A DNA stretch of 10,537 nt from Thermoanaerobaculales bacterium. GTDB lineage: Bacteria; Acidobacteriota; Thermoanaerobaculia; Thermoanaerobaculales; Sulfomarinibacteraceae. Where the stretch lies: contig JAOZUP010000106.1 of assembly GCA_029938595.1 (NCBI GenBank), forward strand, positions 1 to 10,537, given 5' to 3'. The translations under genes were made by a program, and so were the position numbers. Shown piece by piece: positions 1 to 6,300 of the stretch; position 1 is the stretch's first letter; every line of letters begins with the position of its first letter. The notes under the pieces are model-generated. The model was not told where the DNA came from and ran no database searches. It was given only the letters and a program-made list of their open reading frames with translations.

Positions 1-71
1 ACCATGATGACGAGGGCAACCACGGCGGCGAGGAAGAGATCGGGGGTTATCCGGCGGAGCCAGTCTTTCAT
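1..71 (-). CDS. Partial N-terminus of a probable membrane protein
   Basis: Only the first 23 codons lie in the window; the gene runs off the left edge. Read on the minus strand from an ATG at 71, the peptide starts MKDWLRRITPDLF and continues into an unbroken hydrophobic run (LAAVVALVIMV). That is a short basic N-terminus followed by a transmembrane segment or uncleaved signal anchor. An AGGA ribosome binding site (complement of 82-85) lies 10 bases upstream of the ATG, which supports this start. No stop occurs before the edge. The family cannot be named from so little sequence. It diverges from guaA, so the two genes probably do not share a transcript. Confidence 0.6.
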   Translation of the reverse strand, partial: MKDWLRRITPDLFLAAVVALVIM

Positions 72-230
72 CGTCTCATCGTCCTTTCTCGAACTCCGCC
101 CATACCAGTGTCGCATCAACCACGGAGTTCATCTGTGATTGGTGTTACGGCGGTTCGCCGGTTACCGTTGAGGTCAGTTTTGAATTATTGAGTTACGGAC
201 ACCGTCCCGTAACACCCATCGGTGGATGGT

Positions 231-266
231 AACGTTCAACGTTCAACGTTTAACGTTTTAACGTTC
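231..266. repeat. Five tandem AACGTTY units
   Basis: Five adjacent copies of a 7-base unit, AACGTTC or AACGTTT (the fourth copy has one extra T), start at 231, 238, 245, 252 and 260. Each contains the palindrome AACGTT. The function is not known. It could be a repeat-family remnant, a slippage-prone tract or a set of protein-binding sites. It lies about 110 bases upstream of the guaA start. Confidence 0.8.
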
Positions 267-321
267 GGGGTCCCTGCCCCTCTTCTCCTCTTCCCCTTTT
301 CCCCTCTGCCCACCGTCATTC

Positions 322-330
322 TGCTATCCT
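322..330 (+). promoter_or_regulatory. Possible extended -10 promoter element for guaA
   Basis: TGCTATCCT fits an extended -10 element (TGnTATnnT) 44 bases before the guaA start. No convincing -35 box lies at the right distance, so this is a weak assignment based on motif and position only. Confidence 0.25.
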
Positions 331-373
331 CCGCCCCATCAAGCTGGCCTTGTTTGCCGGTCCGGGAGCGTCC

Positions 374-1906
374 ATGCAACACGAGCTCATCCTCATCCTC
401 GATTTCGGCTCGCAGTACACGCAGCTGATCGCGCGGCGGCTGCGCGAGCTCGGCGTCAAGACCTTGATCGAGCGAGGCGACCTGGGCGTACGGGATTTCC
501 GCGACGCGGCGCCGATCGCCGTGGTGCTCTCGGGCGGCCCGGCGAGCGTGTTTGAAGACGGCGCATTGCAGGTCGATCCGGCGGTTTTCCAGCTCGGCGT
601 GCCGGTGCTCGGCATCTGCTACGGACACCACCTCATGGCTCGCGACCTCGGCGGTGAGGTGCGGTCCTCCGATCGACGCGAGTACGGGTTGGCGGAGCTC
701 GAGGTGGTTGAGGAAGAGCCGGTGTTTCGAGGCGTTCCGAAACTGCAACCGGTGTGGATGAGTCACGGGGATCTGGTGGGCGAGCTGCCCCCGGGATTCG
801 AGATTCTGGCGAAGACGCCGACCACAGCAGTGGCGGCCATGTACGATCCGGACCGCCGCTTCATCGGCCTCCAATTCCACCCCGAAGTTCGGCATACCCG
901 TCACGGCACCGAGATCCTCGAGCACTTCATCGAGCTGGCCGGCGCCCACCGCGACTGGAACCCGGCCGCCCTCCGCCACGAGCTGGTCTCCGATCTCGAG
1001 CGGTCCGTCCCCGATGGCCGTGTGATCTGTGGCGTATCTGGCGGGGTCGACTCGTCGGTGACCGCGATCCTGTTGCGCGAGGCCGTCGGCGAACGGCTGG
1101 TTTCTATTTTTGTCGATACCGGTCTGCTGCGAAAGAACGAAGGCGACACGGTCGCGCGTCGCTTCGCCGAGTTCGGGCTGGATCTCGATAGGGTCGATGC
1201 GGCGGAGCGCTTCTTCTCGGCTCTTTCGGGGGTCGACGACCCGGAGGAAAAGCGCCGGATAATCGGTCGCGAGTTTGTCGCAGTCTTCGAGGAGGAAGCG
1301 ACGCGTTTCCCTGATGCCCGGTATCTGGCGCAGGGAACGTTGTACCCGGACGTGATCGAGTCGTCCGGGGTTCGCGGGACCGCGGCGGTCATCAAAACTC
1401 ACCACAACGTAGGAGGACTCCCCGAGAGGCTCGGTCTCGAGCTCGTGGAGCCCTTGCGCGACCTCTTCAAGGACGAGGCCCGCAAGGTGGGGGAGGAGCT
1501 TGGTCTCCCGCACGAATTCGTGTGGCGGCACCCATTTCCCGGACCCGGGCTGGCGGTTCGGATTCTTGGTGCGGTCGATCGAGTCCGCGTCCGGACCCTG
1601 CAGGAGGCTGACGCCATCCTCATCGAGGAGATCCGGGCGGACGGTCTCTACGACGAGATTTCACAGGCGCTGTGCATTCTCTTGCCGGTAAAGAGCGTCG
1701 GCGTGATGGGGGACTCCCGGACCTACGAGAACGTGCTTGCGGTACGGGCGGTGACCACCACCGACTTCATGACCGCCGACTGGTACCGCTTCCCGCCCGA
1801 GACCCTCGATCGGATCGCCCGCCGAGTGGTCAACGAGGTTGCAGGGATCAACCGGGTCGTCTACGACGTGACGTCGAAGCCTCCCGGGACGATTGAGTGG
1901 GAGTAG
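374..1906 (+). CDS. guaA: GMP synthase (glutamine-hydrolysing)
   Basis: Converts XMP to GMP using ATP and glutamine, the last step of guanine nucleotide synthesis, in the cytosol. The 510-residue product has the usual three parts. The class I glutaminase domain (about 1-190) has nucleophile Cys82 in GICYGHH and His169/Glu171 in QFHPE. The ATP-pyrophosphatase domain has the P-loop SGGVDSS at 222-228. The C-terminal dimerisation/XMP-binding domain has RHPFPGPGLAVRILG and ends SKPPGTIEWE. Length matches the family (about 510-525). I chose ATG 374 because MQHELILILDFGSQYTQ matches family N-termini and GGGAG lies 5 bases upstream; an in-frame TTG at 350 would add only eight residues. Oddity: the glutaminase elbow reads CYGHH where the family usually has CYGxQ. 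It stands alone as a single-gene unit. Confidence 0.97.
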   Translation: MQHELILILDFGSQYTQLIARRLRELGVKTLIERGDLGVRDFRDAAPIAVVLSGGPASVFEDGALQVDPAVFQLGVPVLGICYGHHLMARDLGGEVRSSDRREYGLAELEVVEEEPVFRGVPKLQPVWMSHGDLVGELPPGFEILAKTPTTAVAAMYDPDRRFIGLQFHPEVRHTRHGTEILEHFIELAGAHRDWNPAALRHELVSDLERSVPDGRVICGVSGGVDSSVTAILLREAVGERLVSIFVDTGLLRKNEGDTVARRFAEFGLDLDRVDAAERFFSALSGVDDPEEKRRIIGREFVAVFEEEATRFPDARYLAQGTLYPDVIESSGVRGTAAVIKTHHNVGGLPERLGLELVEPLRDLFKDEARKVGEELGLPHEFVWRHPFPGPGLAVRILGAVDRVRVRTLQEADAILIEEIRADGLYDEISQALCILLPVKSVGVMGDSRTYENVLAVRAVTTTDFMTADWYRFPPETLDRIARRVVNEVAGINRVVYDVTSKPPGTIEWE

Positions 1907-1907
1907 G

Positions 1908-1954
1908 TTCTATTCTCCAGTTCGCGCCTGGCGGGCGCGAACTGGAGAATAGAA
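1908..1954. repeat. Perfect 21-bp inverted repeat downstream of guaA
   Basis: The arms 1908-1928 and 1934-1954 are exact reverse complements with a 5-base loop (TGGCG). The element starts one base after the guaA stop codon. A 21-bp uninterrupted stem would fold strongly in RNA from either strand. It lies between convergent genes and could stop transcription or protect the guaA 3' end. It lacks the U-tract of a classical intrinsic terminator on both strands, so it may instead be a miniature palindromic repeat. Confidence 0.85.
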
Positions 1955-1976
1955 ATGACGGATCGGTCATAACCGA

Positions 1977-2028
1977 GTGTCGTAAATCGGCAAAGGGGTG
2001 CCTGGCACAGGAACGGTAACGCGTTCCT
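1977..2028. repeat. GTGCCTGGCAC-type intergenic repeat, copy 1
   Basis: The stretch 1977-2016 matches 8554-8593 at 33 of 40 positions without gaps, including an exact GGTGCCTGGCACAG core (1997-2010). The core is a near-palindrome (GTGCC-T-GGCAC). It runs into a 7-bp hairpin AGGAACG/CGTTCCT (2009-2015 with 2022-2028), loop GTAACG. It sits in the convergent gap between guaA and the next minus-strand gene. Confidence 0.75.
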
Positions 2029-2064
2029 AAGCTCCGGATTCGTGGTGCCGGCAGGTGAGCTTGA

Positions 2065-2865
2065 CTACTCCGGAGTCGGCACTGGTTTCACGGGTCGGTA
2101 TGAGAGCTCCGGCCGGTTCTTGCCGGTCTTGACATCGTACCTCCTGAGCATGCTCAGGGTCTCGTTCCAGAGTGCCTCCGACTCGGCGCCGACCTTTTCC
2201 ATCGCGTTCTCGACCCTAGTCCAAAAGACGGCCGGGCTGGTCGCCTGCTCGACGTAGATGTAAAGCGGCATCTCGGTGCCGAGATCGCCCTGCCATGTGT
2301 TCCAGCCGAAAGGCACTTCCTTGGCTGTGAACAGAGTGACGAATTCCTTGAAGTTCTTCTCGAACGCCCGCTCCTTACCCGGCTTGACATAGCAGTAACC
2401 CCAGAGAAGGTAGTTGCTCTTGTCAGGATCATAGGGATGCTGCTCAGGCATGTAGGAGAGGTCGGGACGGGAGCGCGAGAGCATGAAGCGGTTGGTTTCG
2501 TAGGAGCCCGAGATCTGTTTCTCCATCTCTTCGTACTTGTCCCAGCCCCAGGATTCGAGGAACTTCATCCAGCTCTTGTAAAGAGCGTCGACGTCAGCGA
2601 GATCCTTGATCGGGTAAACGTTGTAGTAGTGATAGTCATCGGTGGCGTAGGCCTCGAAGGAGTACGGGAAACCGTGCTCGGCCAAGACGGTGGTGAACCC
2701 CTTGATAGCGGCCTCGTAGGCTGCAACCCCGTCCGGTTTGACCGTCACCTCTTCAATGAAATAAAGCTTTCCCTCCTCCTTCTCCCCGGCCGGCACCAGG
2801 GAAACCACTCCGAAAGTGCACGCCACCAGCACCGCGAACGACACAATCCAGGTACCACGTCTCAT
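2065..2865 (-). CDS. Exported protein of unknown function with two tandem alpha-beta repeats
   Basis: I do not recognise a named family. The 266-residue product starts with a basic, hydrophobic export signal (MRRGTWIVSFAVLVAC, on to about residue 26). LVAC at 13-16 resembles a lipobox, but hydrophobic residues continue past it, so ordinary signal peptidase I cleavage near residue 26 is equally possible. The mature part is an internal duplication. Residues about 35-140 and 152-258 both open with a Tyr-led strand and a KPxG/KPG turn, continue through a helix and further strands, and close with RPDLSYMP (133-140) and RPELSYRP (251-258). The layout resembles dimeric alpha-beta barrel (NIPSNAP- or ABM-like) ferredoxin folds joined in tandem; that is inference. 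Start ATG 2865 follows a full AAGGAGG seven bases upstream; longer in-frame starts lose the signal peptide. It is a single-gene unit with its own promoter. Confidence 0.85.
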   Translation of the reverse strand: MRRGTWIVSFAVLVACTFGVVSLVPAGEKEEGKLYFIEEVTVKPDGVAAYEAAIKGFTTVLAEHGFPYSFEAYATDDYHYYNVYPIKDLADVDALYKSWMKFLESWGWDKYEEMEKQISGSYETNRFMLSRSRPDLSYMPEQHPYDPDKSNYLLWGYCYVKPGKERAFEKNFKEFVTLFTAKEVPFGWNTWQGDLGTEMPLYIYVEQATSPAVFWTRVENAMEKVGAESEALWNETLSMLRRYDVKTGKNRPELSYRPVKPVPTPE

Positions 2866-2911
2866 CGCAGATCCTCCTTCTCGATTTTCCTCACAGCTGT
2901 TGACAAGGAAG

Positions 2912-2940
2912 AAGATATGACCTGAGAGACTAAGTGTCAA
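2912..2940 (-). promoter_or_regulatory. Sigma70-type promoter for the 2065-2865 gene
   Basis: On the minus strand a consensus -35 TTGACA (complement of 2935-2940), a 17-base spacer and a -10 TATCTT (complement of 2912-2917, four of six matches) lie 47 bases upstream of the start codon. The predicted leader is about 40 bases and includes the AAGGAGG ribosome binding site. The -35 box sits at the edge of a GCCTGGCACC repeat copy. Confidence 0.7.
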
Positions 2941-2974
2941 CCAAAGGGGCCTGGCACCGATTCTGACGGGTGCC
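2934..2974. repeat. Divergent GCCTGGCACC repeat copy
   Basis: GTGTCAA followed by CAAAGGGG-CCTGGCACC resembles the repeat at 1977-2016, with a few bases lost before CAAAGG and the T missing in the core. GGCACC (2953-2958) can also pair with GGTGCC (2969-2974). I treat it as a degenerate member of the same family. Confidence 0.5.
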
Positions 2975-3137
2975 ACCCGATGGGTGCTCACCCTTCGCAT
3001 TGTTGCACTGTGGTTGAACTAGCCCGCATATCTCACCTGGTTTCGGCGTGATGGCGGCGAGGTGGCGTGCCCAGTCGGGTTTTCGACCCAAGGGGCGGGG
3101 AGGTGTAATCGGGTCGGGAAATCATCCCCTTTCCGGC

Positions 3138-3164
3138 TTGCGGTTCTGGCACCGCAGGTATAAA
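3138..3164 (+). promoter_or_regulatory. Probable promoter of the beta-helix gene
   Basis: TTGCGG (3138-3143) and the AT-rich TATAAATTAATA (3159-3170) fit a -35/-10 pair, either as TATAAA with a 15-base spacer or TAAATT with 17. Transcription would start near 3172, right at the 5' end of the structured leader described next, which strengthens the reading. Confidence 0.4.
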
Positions 3165-3175
3165 TTAATACTCGC

Positions 3176-3260
3176 CTCGACACGGGTAACCCCGGGGGCA
3201 CAAAGCCACGGGTCCTCGCCTGACCCGAGACAAGACCGCCGGGCTGGCGAAGGCCAACGG
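3176..3260 (+). promoter_or_regulatory. Candidate GEMM-like (cyclic di-GMP-I type) riboswitch
   Basis: The leader shows the GEMM core signatures in order: GGGTAACC (3184-3191), GCACAAAGCC (3198-3207, family form GACGCAAAGCC), a perfect 6-bp arm CGGGTC/GACCCG (3209-3214 with 3222-3227), then GACCGCCGGGCTGGC (3234-3248, compare the family's TAGCCGGGTTGCC). The first arm is very short and lacks the usual GNRA loop, and the conserved CGCAAAG is CACAAAG, so the element is degenerate or a variant. It ends about 45 bases before the start codon of a secreted protein, a typical GEMM target. This comes from memory of the consensus; no covariance search was run. Confidence 0.45.
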
Positions 3261-3284
3261 AGTGATAGCCGCGCCACTTTGGAT

Positions 3285-3300
3285 TCTCCGATTCGGAGGT
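3285..3300 (+). promoter_or_regulatory. Hairpin that sequesters the ribosome binding site
   Basis: CTCCG (3286-3290), a 3-base ATT loop and CGGAG (3294-3298) form a perfect 5-bp stem, with a further T-G wobble. The 3' arm is the GGAGG ribosome binding site (3295-3299) of the gene starting six bases later. In RNA this hairpin would hide the site, as expected for translational control by the upstream leader. Confidence 0.6.
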
Positions 3301-3305
3301 ACGTT

Positions 3306-4733
3306 ATGGCCCAGCGATCTCTGTCAACCCTTCCAACGATGCTCTTCAACCTGGCCGCTCTGGCTCTGCTCTCGCCTCCGGCGGTCGCTCAGGTGCCGAC
3401 CGTGCTGACGGTCGGGCCCGCCGGCACCTACGCCAACATCCAAGACGCGATCGACGTCGTTGTCGTCGGGCAGGACACCGAGATTCGCGTGCAGGGCCTT
3501 GAAACATACACGGAGAATCTCTCGATTTCCGCGAGTTTCACGAGCGGAAGCATCCTGCTGTCAGGAGGGTGGGAAAGCACATTTAACATTCACAACGACG
3601 ACCCCGAAGACACGGTTATCGACGGAGATGGGAGCGGGGTTCTCGACATTTCAATCGGCGGCGGCTCCTTGGAGGTCAGGGCCTTCACACTGACCAATGG
3701 CTTCGCCACTCAGGGCGCAGGAGTCTTCATCATGCCCAGCGGCGACGCCGTGGTGACCCTGAACAAGATCCTCGTGGTCGAGAACACAGCGGCGAGTGCA
3801 GCCGACGCCCTCGGTGGCGGTCTATGGGCCATCCTCAGTGGATCCCAAAGGCTGGAGATTCGTGACAGTGATTTCTTTTTGAATCAGGCCGGGAGCACCG
3901 GCGGTGACCTGGCGCTCGCCGGGGGCGTGGGCATCAACGCGGCAGGCGACTCGCGCGTCGTCATCGACGAAATGGAGGTCGTCGAGAACCACATCCAGTC
4001 TTCCGGAGCTGATATTTCCGGCGGTGGCCTCTTTCTACAGATTTCGGAAACTGCCGAGGCGGACCTGCAGGGCATCTTTATGAGTGGCAACACCGGCGAC
4101 AGCGGTTCCGGCGACGTGTCAGGTGTCGGAGGTTGGTGGTCGACCAGTGACTCCGCCGTTCTGCGAGTGGAGCGAGTGGGCTGTGTTTTCAACGCAGGGG
4201 TCGGTGGCGACACCGGCCCGCAGATCAGATCGACGCATTCGGGGCTGTCGACCGTGAAGATGACAGAAATCGGCGTTGCTCAAGGCGAAGCCGATGGCCT
4301 CAGCCTCGATGCCAGCGGCTCGAGCACCGTCAATCTGGTCAATCTCACCGTAGTGGACCACGTGGGGACTGGTCTGGAGCTGATGAAGATCGGAGGAACG
4401 GCCACACTGACCCTGTACAACACCATTGCTTTCGGCAACGGCGTGAACTTCTCGGACTTCGGTACCGGAGTGGACAGGGGATCCAACCTGATCGGTGTCG
4501 ATCCGCTATTTATCGACCCTTCGGAGCTTGACTACCATCTGATGCCAGGATCGCCGGCCTTCGACGTTGGCGACAACACGCCGCCAGGAGGCCTCGGTTC
4601 GACCGATTTCGACGAACGGCCACGCATCGCCGACGGCACTGTCGACATCGGAATATTCGAGGGGCTCATCGTCATCCTGATCGACGGATTCGAGTCGGGC
4701 AACACCTCGGCCTGGACGAACACAGTGCCCTAG
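3306..4733 (+). CDS. Secreted right-handed beta-helix protein with choice-of-anchor Q type region and FESG tail
   Basis: The 475-residue product has a signal peptide (1-28, cleavage likely at AVA|Q). A repetitive beta-helix region follows (about 35-390), rich in Gly, Ser, Asp and short Val/Ile strands, of the pectate-lyase-like type. Near residues 394-451, NLIGVDPLFIDP, YHLMPGSPAFDVGD and GTVDIGIFEG match the pattern NCBI annotates as a choice-of-anchor Q domain. The last 16 residues (460-475) are DGFESGNTSAWTNTVP. No catalytic residues of a polysaccharide lyase are recognisable, so binding or adhesion is as likely as an enzyme. ATG 3306 follows GGAGG by six bases; the frame is open back to 3048, but that extension would bury the signal peptide. 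The leader carries a riboswitch candidate, and an intrinsic terminator follows. Confidence 0.88.
   Translation: MAQRSLSTLPTMLFNLAALALLSPPAVAQVPTVLTVGPAGTYANIQDAIDVVVVGQDTEIRVQGLETYTENLSISASFTSGSILLSGGWESTFNIHNDDPEDTVIDGDGSGVLDISIGGGSLEVRAFTLTNGFATQGAGVFIMPSGDAVVTLNKILVVENTAASAADALGGGLWAILSGSQRLEIRDSDFFLNQAGSTGGDLALAGGVGINAAGDSRVVIDEMEVVENHIQSSGADISGGGLFLQISETAEADLQGIFMSGNTGDSGSGDVSGVGGWWSTSDSAVLRVERVGCVFNAGVGGDTGPQIRSTHSGLSTVKMTEIGVAQGEADGLSLDASGSSTVNLVNLTVVDHVGTGLELMKIGGTATLTLYNTIAFGNGVNFSDFGTGVDRGSNLIGVDPLFIDPSELDYHLMPGSPAFDVGDNTPPGGLGSTDFDERPRIADGTVDIGIFEGLIVILIDGFESGNTSAWTNTVP
4683..4730 (+). other. C-terminal FESG tail (first copy)
   Basis: Encodes DGFESGNTSAWTNTVP directly before the stop codon, after a hydrophobic LIVILI strand. 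It aligns without gaps to the last 16 residues of the protein at 8697-10160 (eight identical positions). There is no transmembrane helix or basic tail after it, unlike LPXTG or PEP-CTERM signals. Confidence 0.75.
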
Positions 4734-4736
4734 GTA

Positions 4737-4767
4737 GCCCGTTCTCGTCCAGAAACGGCGCTTTTTT
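4737..4767 (+). terminator. Rho-independent terminator after the beta-helix gene
   Basis: A CCGTT/AACGG stem (4739-4743 with 4754-4758; a sixth and seventh pair are possible with one bulged base) is followed three bases later by TTTTTT (4762-4767). It starts four bases after the stop codon of the plus-strand gene. The stem is modest but the position and T-run fit. Confidence 0.55.
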
Positions 4768-4821
4768 AGCAATTTCGTCGTCAGACTGCGAATTCCCTCG
4801 TGCGGACGGATCCCGTCTCTC

Positions 4822-6285
4822 CTACCGCACTCGGGTATGGGGAGTGCTGTGGACGGTGACGGAGACAACCTGTCCGTCGTCGTCAACCCCGAAGACCCAT
4901 CTCTCACCGAGGCTGTCGTCGTCGCTTCTCACCCTCCGGAAGACATGGCCGTCGACGTGCTTCAGCGGCGAAATCCAGTCATCGGGATCGATCGCACGGC
5001 TCGTCAAATCCACCGCCGCAAGACCGTCCTTCCAGCGGACGACGCCCTCGCGACCCCACACCGAATCGTAGACACCGACGTAGCGGTCGAAGGCGGGGTT
5101 GGGTTCCGGGTGATCCGCCGAACCCTTGCTCGCGGCCTTGACCGCAGGACCGAGCAGCGCCGCCGCCTTGCGCGCGTAGAGCGAGTGGTTCGATCCGATC
5201 GCATTGGTCAACACCACGATCCCCAGCTCCTCCTTGGGGAGAATGGCGAACTCGGTGTAGTACCCAGGACACCCCCCGCCGTGCCGAACCCACGTCGTGT
5301 CATCCCGCTTCACCACCGAGAACCCCAGACCCCACGTGGTCTTCCAGTCGGGATCAACCCAGTGGACCCGTTGCATCTCGCGCAAAGTCGCGGCTCGCAA
5401 CACCGTGTTGCCGCCATCGGCGCGCAGGCCGAGCTGCCAGCGGGCAAAGGCGGCGAGATCTGCGGCGGTTGATGCCATGCCGGCAGCCGGCCCGATGCCT
5501 TCAACGTCGAAAAGCCTCAGCCGTTCGCGGTCCGGGCTGCCGCGGCGGGCGGAAAAGCCGGCGGCCAAACGCCCGGTAGCATGGGCTTCGGGCATCGATG
5601 TAAAGGTGTCATTCATCCCCAGCGGACCGAGAATGTCCTCCTCGACGACCTCGGACCACGGCCGGCCGGTTTCGGTGGCAATCACCTCGCCGAGCAGCGC
5701 CATGCCCAGGTTGGAATACTGGAAGTACCGGCCGGACGGGTAGAGCGTCTCTTGCGAGCTCAGACGCTCGCGGATCTGCTCAGTGGTCGGAAAATCGAAG
5801 TCCGGGCCGGACCAGTAGGGCGAGTCTGACTCCCTCGGCAGCCCCGCGGAGTGGGTGAGGGCCCTTCGAATCGAGATCGTTTCATCGTCGGGGTGGGCGT
5901 CGGTCAGCGATGCGAACCATGCCACGGAGTCCCCTATGCCGTCATCGAGGTCCAACGCTCCTGCATCACGGAGCTGCATTACCGCGATCGAGGTGAAGAG
6001 CTTCGAAATCGAGCAGATCGAGTACAGGGTGTCGGCGTCTGCTTTTGTGCCGGTGGCCGGATCCGCGAAACCGATGCCGCCCGAGGCCAGCAGCTCGTTG
6101 CGGTGAACGAACGAGTACGACGCAGCCGGGACCCCGGATTCTCCGAGATCGTTCTCGACCCAGACCGTCCAGGCTGCCAGGGCGTCCTCGATCCGCGGAT
6201 CAGAGGCAAGTGGCTGCGCCGGATCATCTGCTATCGCCACTCCCGAAATCAAAACAATCGCCAGAAACAAAACCAATCGACGCAT
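4822..6285 (-). CDS. Exported serine hydrolase, beta-lactamase / DD-peptidase family (PF00144 type)
   Basis: The 487-residue product has a signal peptide (MRRLVLFLAIVLISGVAIA|DD) and acts outside the cytoplasm. The penicillin-recognising fold is shown by SISK (nucleophile Ser92, Lys95), HSAGL (145-149), YSN (190-192) and HGG (335-337), the class C and DD-peptidase/esterase set. A C-terminal beta-rich domain (about 388-487) begins YVGVYDS, as in many members. The substrate cannot be told from sequence: D-amino-acid peptides, esters and beta-lactams are all handled by this family. ATG 6285 is chosen because GGAGG lies five bases upstream; the in-frame ATG at 6297 overlaps that site. It starts 15 bases after the peptidase stop, so the two are probably one operon. 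A 5-bp hairpin GACGG/CCGTC (4805-4817) lies just past the stop, without a T-run. Confidence 0.93.
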   Translation of the reverse strand: MRRLVLFLAIVLISGVAIADDPAQPLASDPRIEDALAAWTVWVENDLGESGVPAASYSFVHRNELLASGGIGFADPATGTKADADTLYSICSISKLFTSIAVMQLRDAGALDLDDGIGDSVAWFASLTDAHPDDETISIRRALTHSAGLPRESDSPYWSGPDFDFPTTEQIRERLSSQETLYPSGRYFQYSNLGMALLGEVIATETGRPWSEVVEEDILGPLGMNDTFTSMPEAHATGRLAAGFSARRGSPDRERLRLFDVEGIGPAAGMASTAADLAAFARWQLGLRADGGNTVLRAATLREMQRVHWVDPDWKTTWGLGFSVVKRDDTTWVRHGGGCPGYYTEFAILPKEELGIVVLTNAIGSNHSLYARKAAALLGPAVKAASKGSADHPEPNPAFDRYVGVYDSVWGREGVVRWKDGLAAVDLTSRAIDPDDWISPLKHVDGHVFRRVRSDDDSLGERWVFGVDDDGQVVSVTVHSTPHTRVR

Positions 6286-6300
6286 GACCACCTCCATTAT

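Larger units (their letters stand above)
72..373. other. Intergenic region upstream of guaA
   Basis: No credible gene lies here. The stretch holds the ribosome binding site of the minus-strand gene, a hairpin-forming GTTACGG/CCGTAAC pair (192-198 with 207-213), the AACGTT run described separately, and a pyrimidine-rich tract (about 271-308). The GTTACGG word (145-151, 192-198) also occurs in the repeat cluster near 8590-8632, so part of this gap may be derived from the same intergenic repeat family. Confidence 0.6.
2866..3305. other. Divergent 440-base regulatory region
   Basis: This region separates two outward-reading genes and carries the promoters and leaders of both. Between about 2975 and 3130 I see nothing beyond short chance hairpins. 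An AT-rich island at 3158-3170 stands out in otherwise GC-rich DNA and marks the likely plus-strand promoter. Confidence 0.6.

Noticed and set aside
91..130. 8-bp inverted repeat GAACTCCG/CGGAGTTC with a 24-base gap
   Set aside because: Several such 8-bp pairs are expected by chance in 10 kb; nothing else supports an operator.
236..1531. Minus-strand open frame of 431 codons opposite guaA
   Set aside because: It is fully antisense to a certain guaA, with shadow composition and no recognisable domain.
2866..3000. N-terminal extension of the 2065-2865 gene
   Set aside because: It would read through the TTGACA promoter and the repeat; ATG 2865 has a full AAGGAGG and a proper signal peptide.
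3146..3163. Possible sigma54 promoter at CTGGCACCGCAGGTAT
   Set aside because: TGGCAC is present but the TTGC half at the required spacing is missing.
3048..3305. N-terminal extension of the beta-helix gene to GTG 3048
   Set aside because: It would place about 86 charged residues before the signal peptide and would translate through the promoter, riboswitch candidate and a strong GGAGG site that points to ATG 3306.
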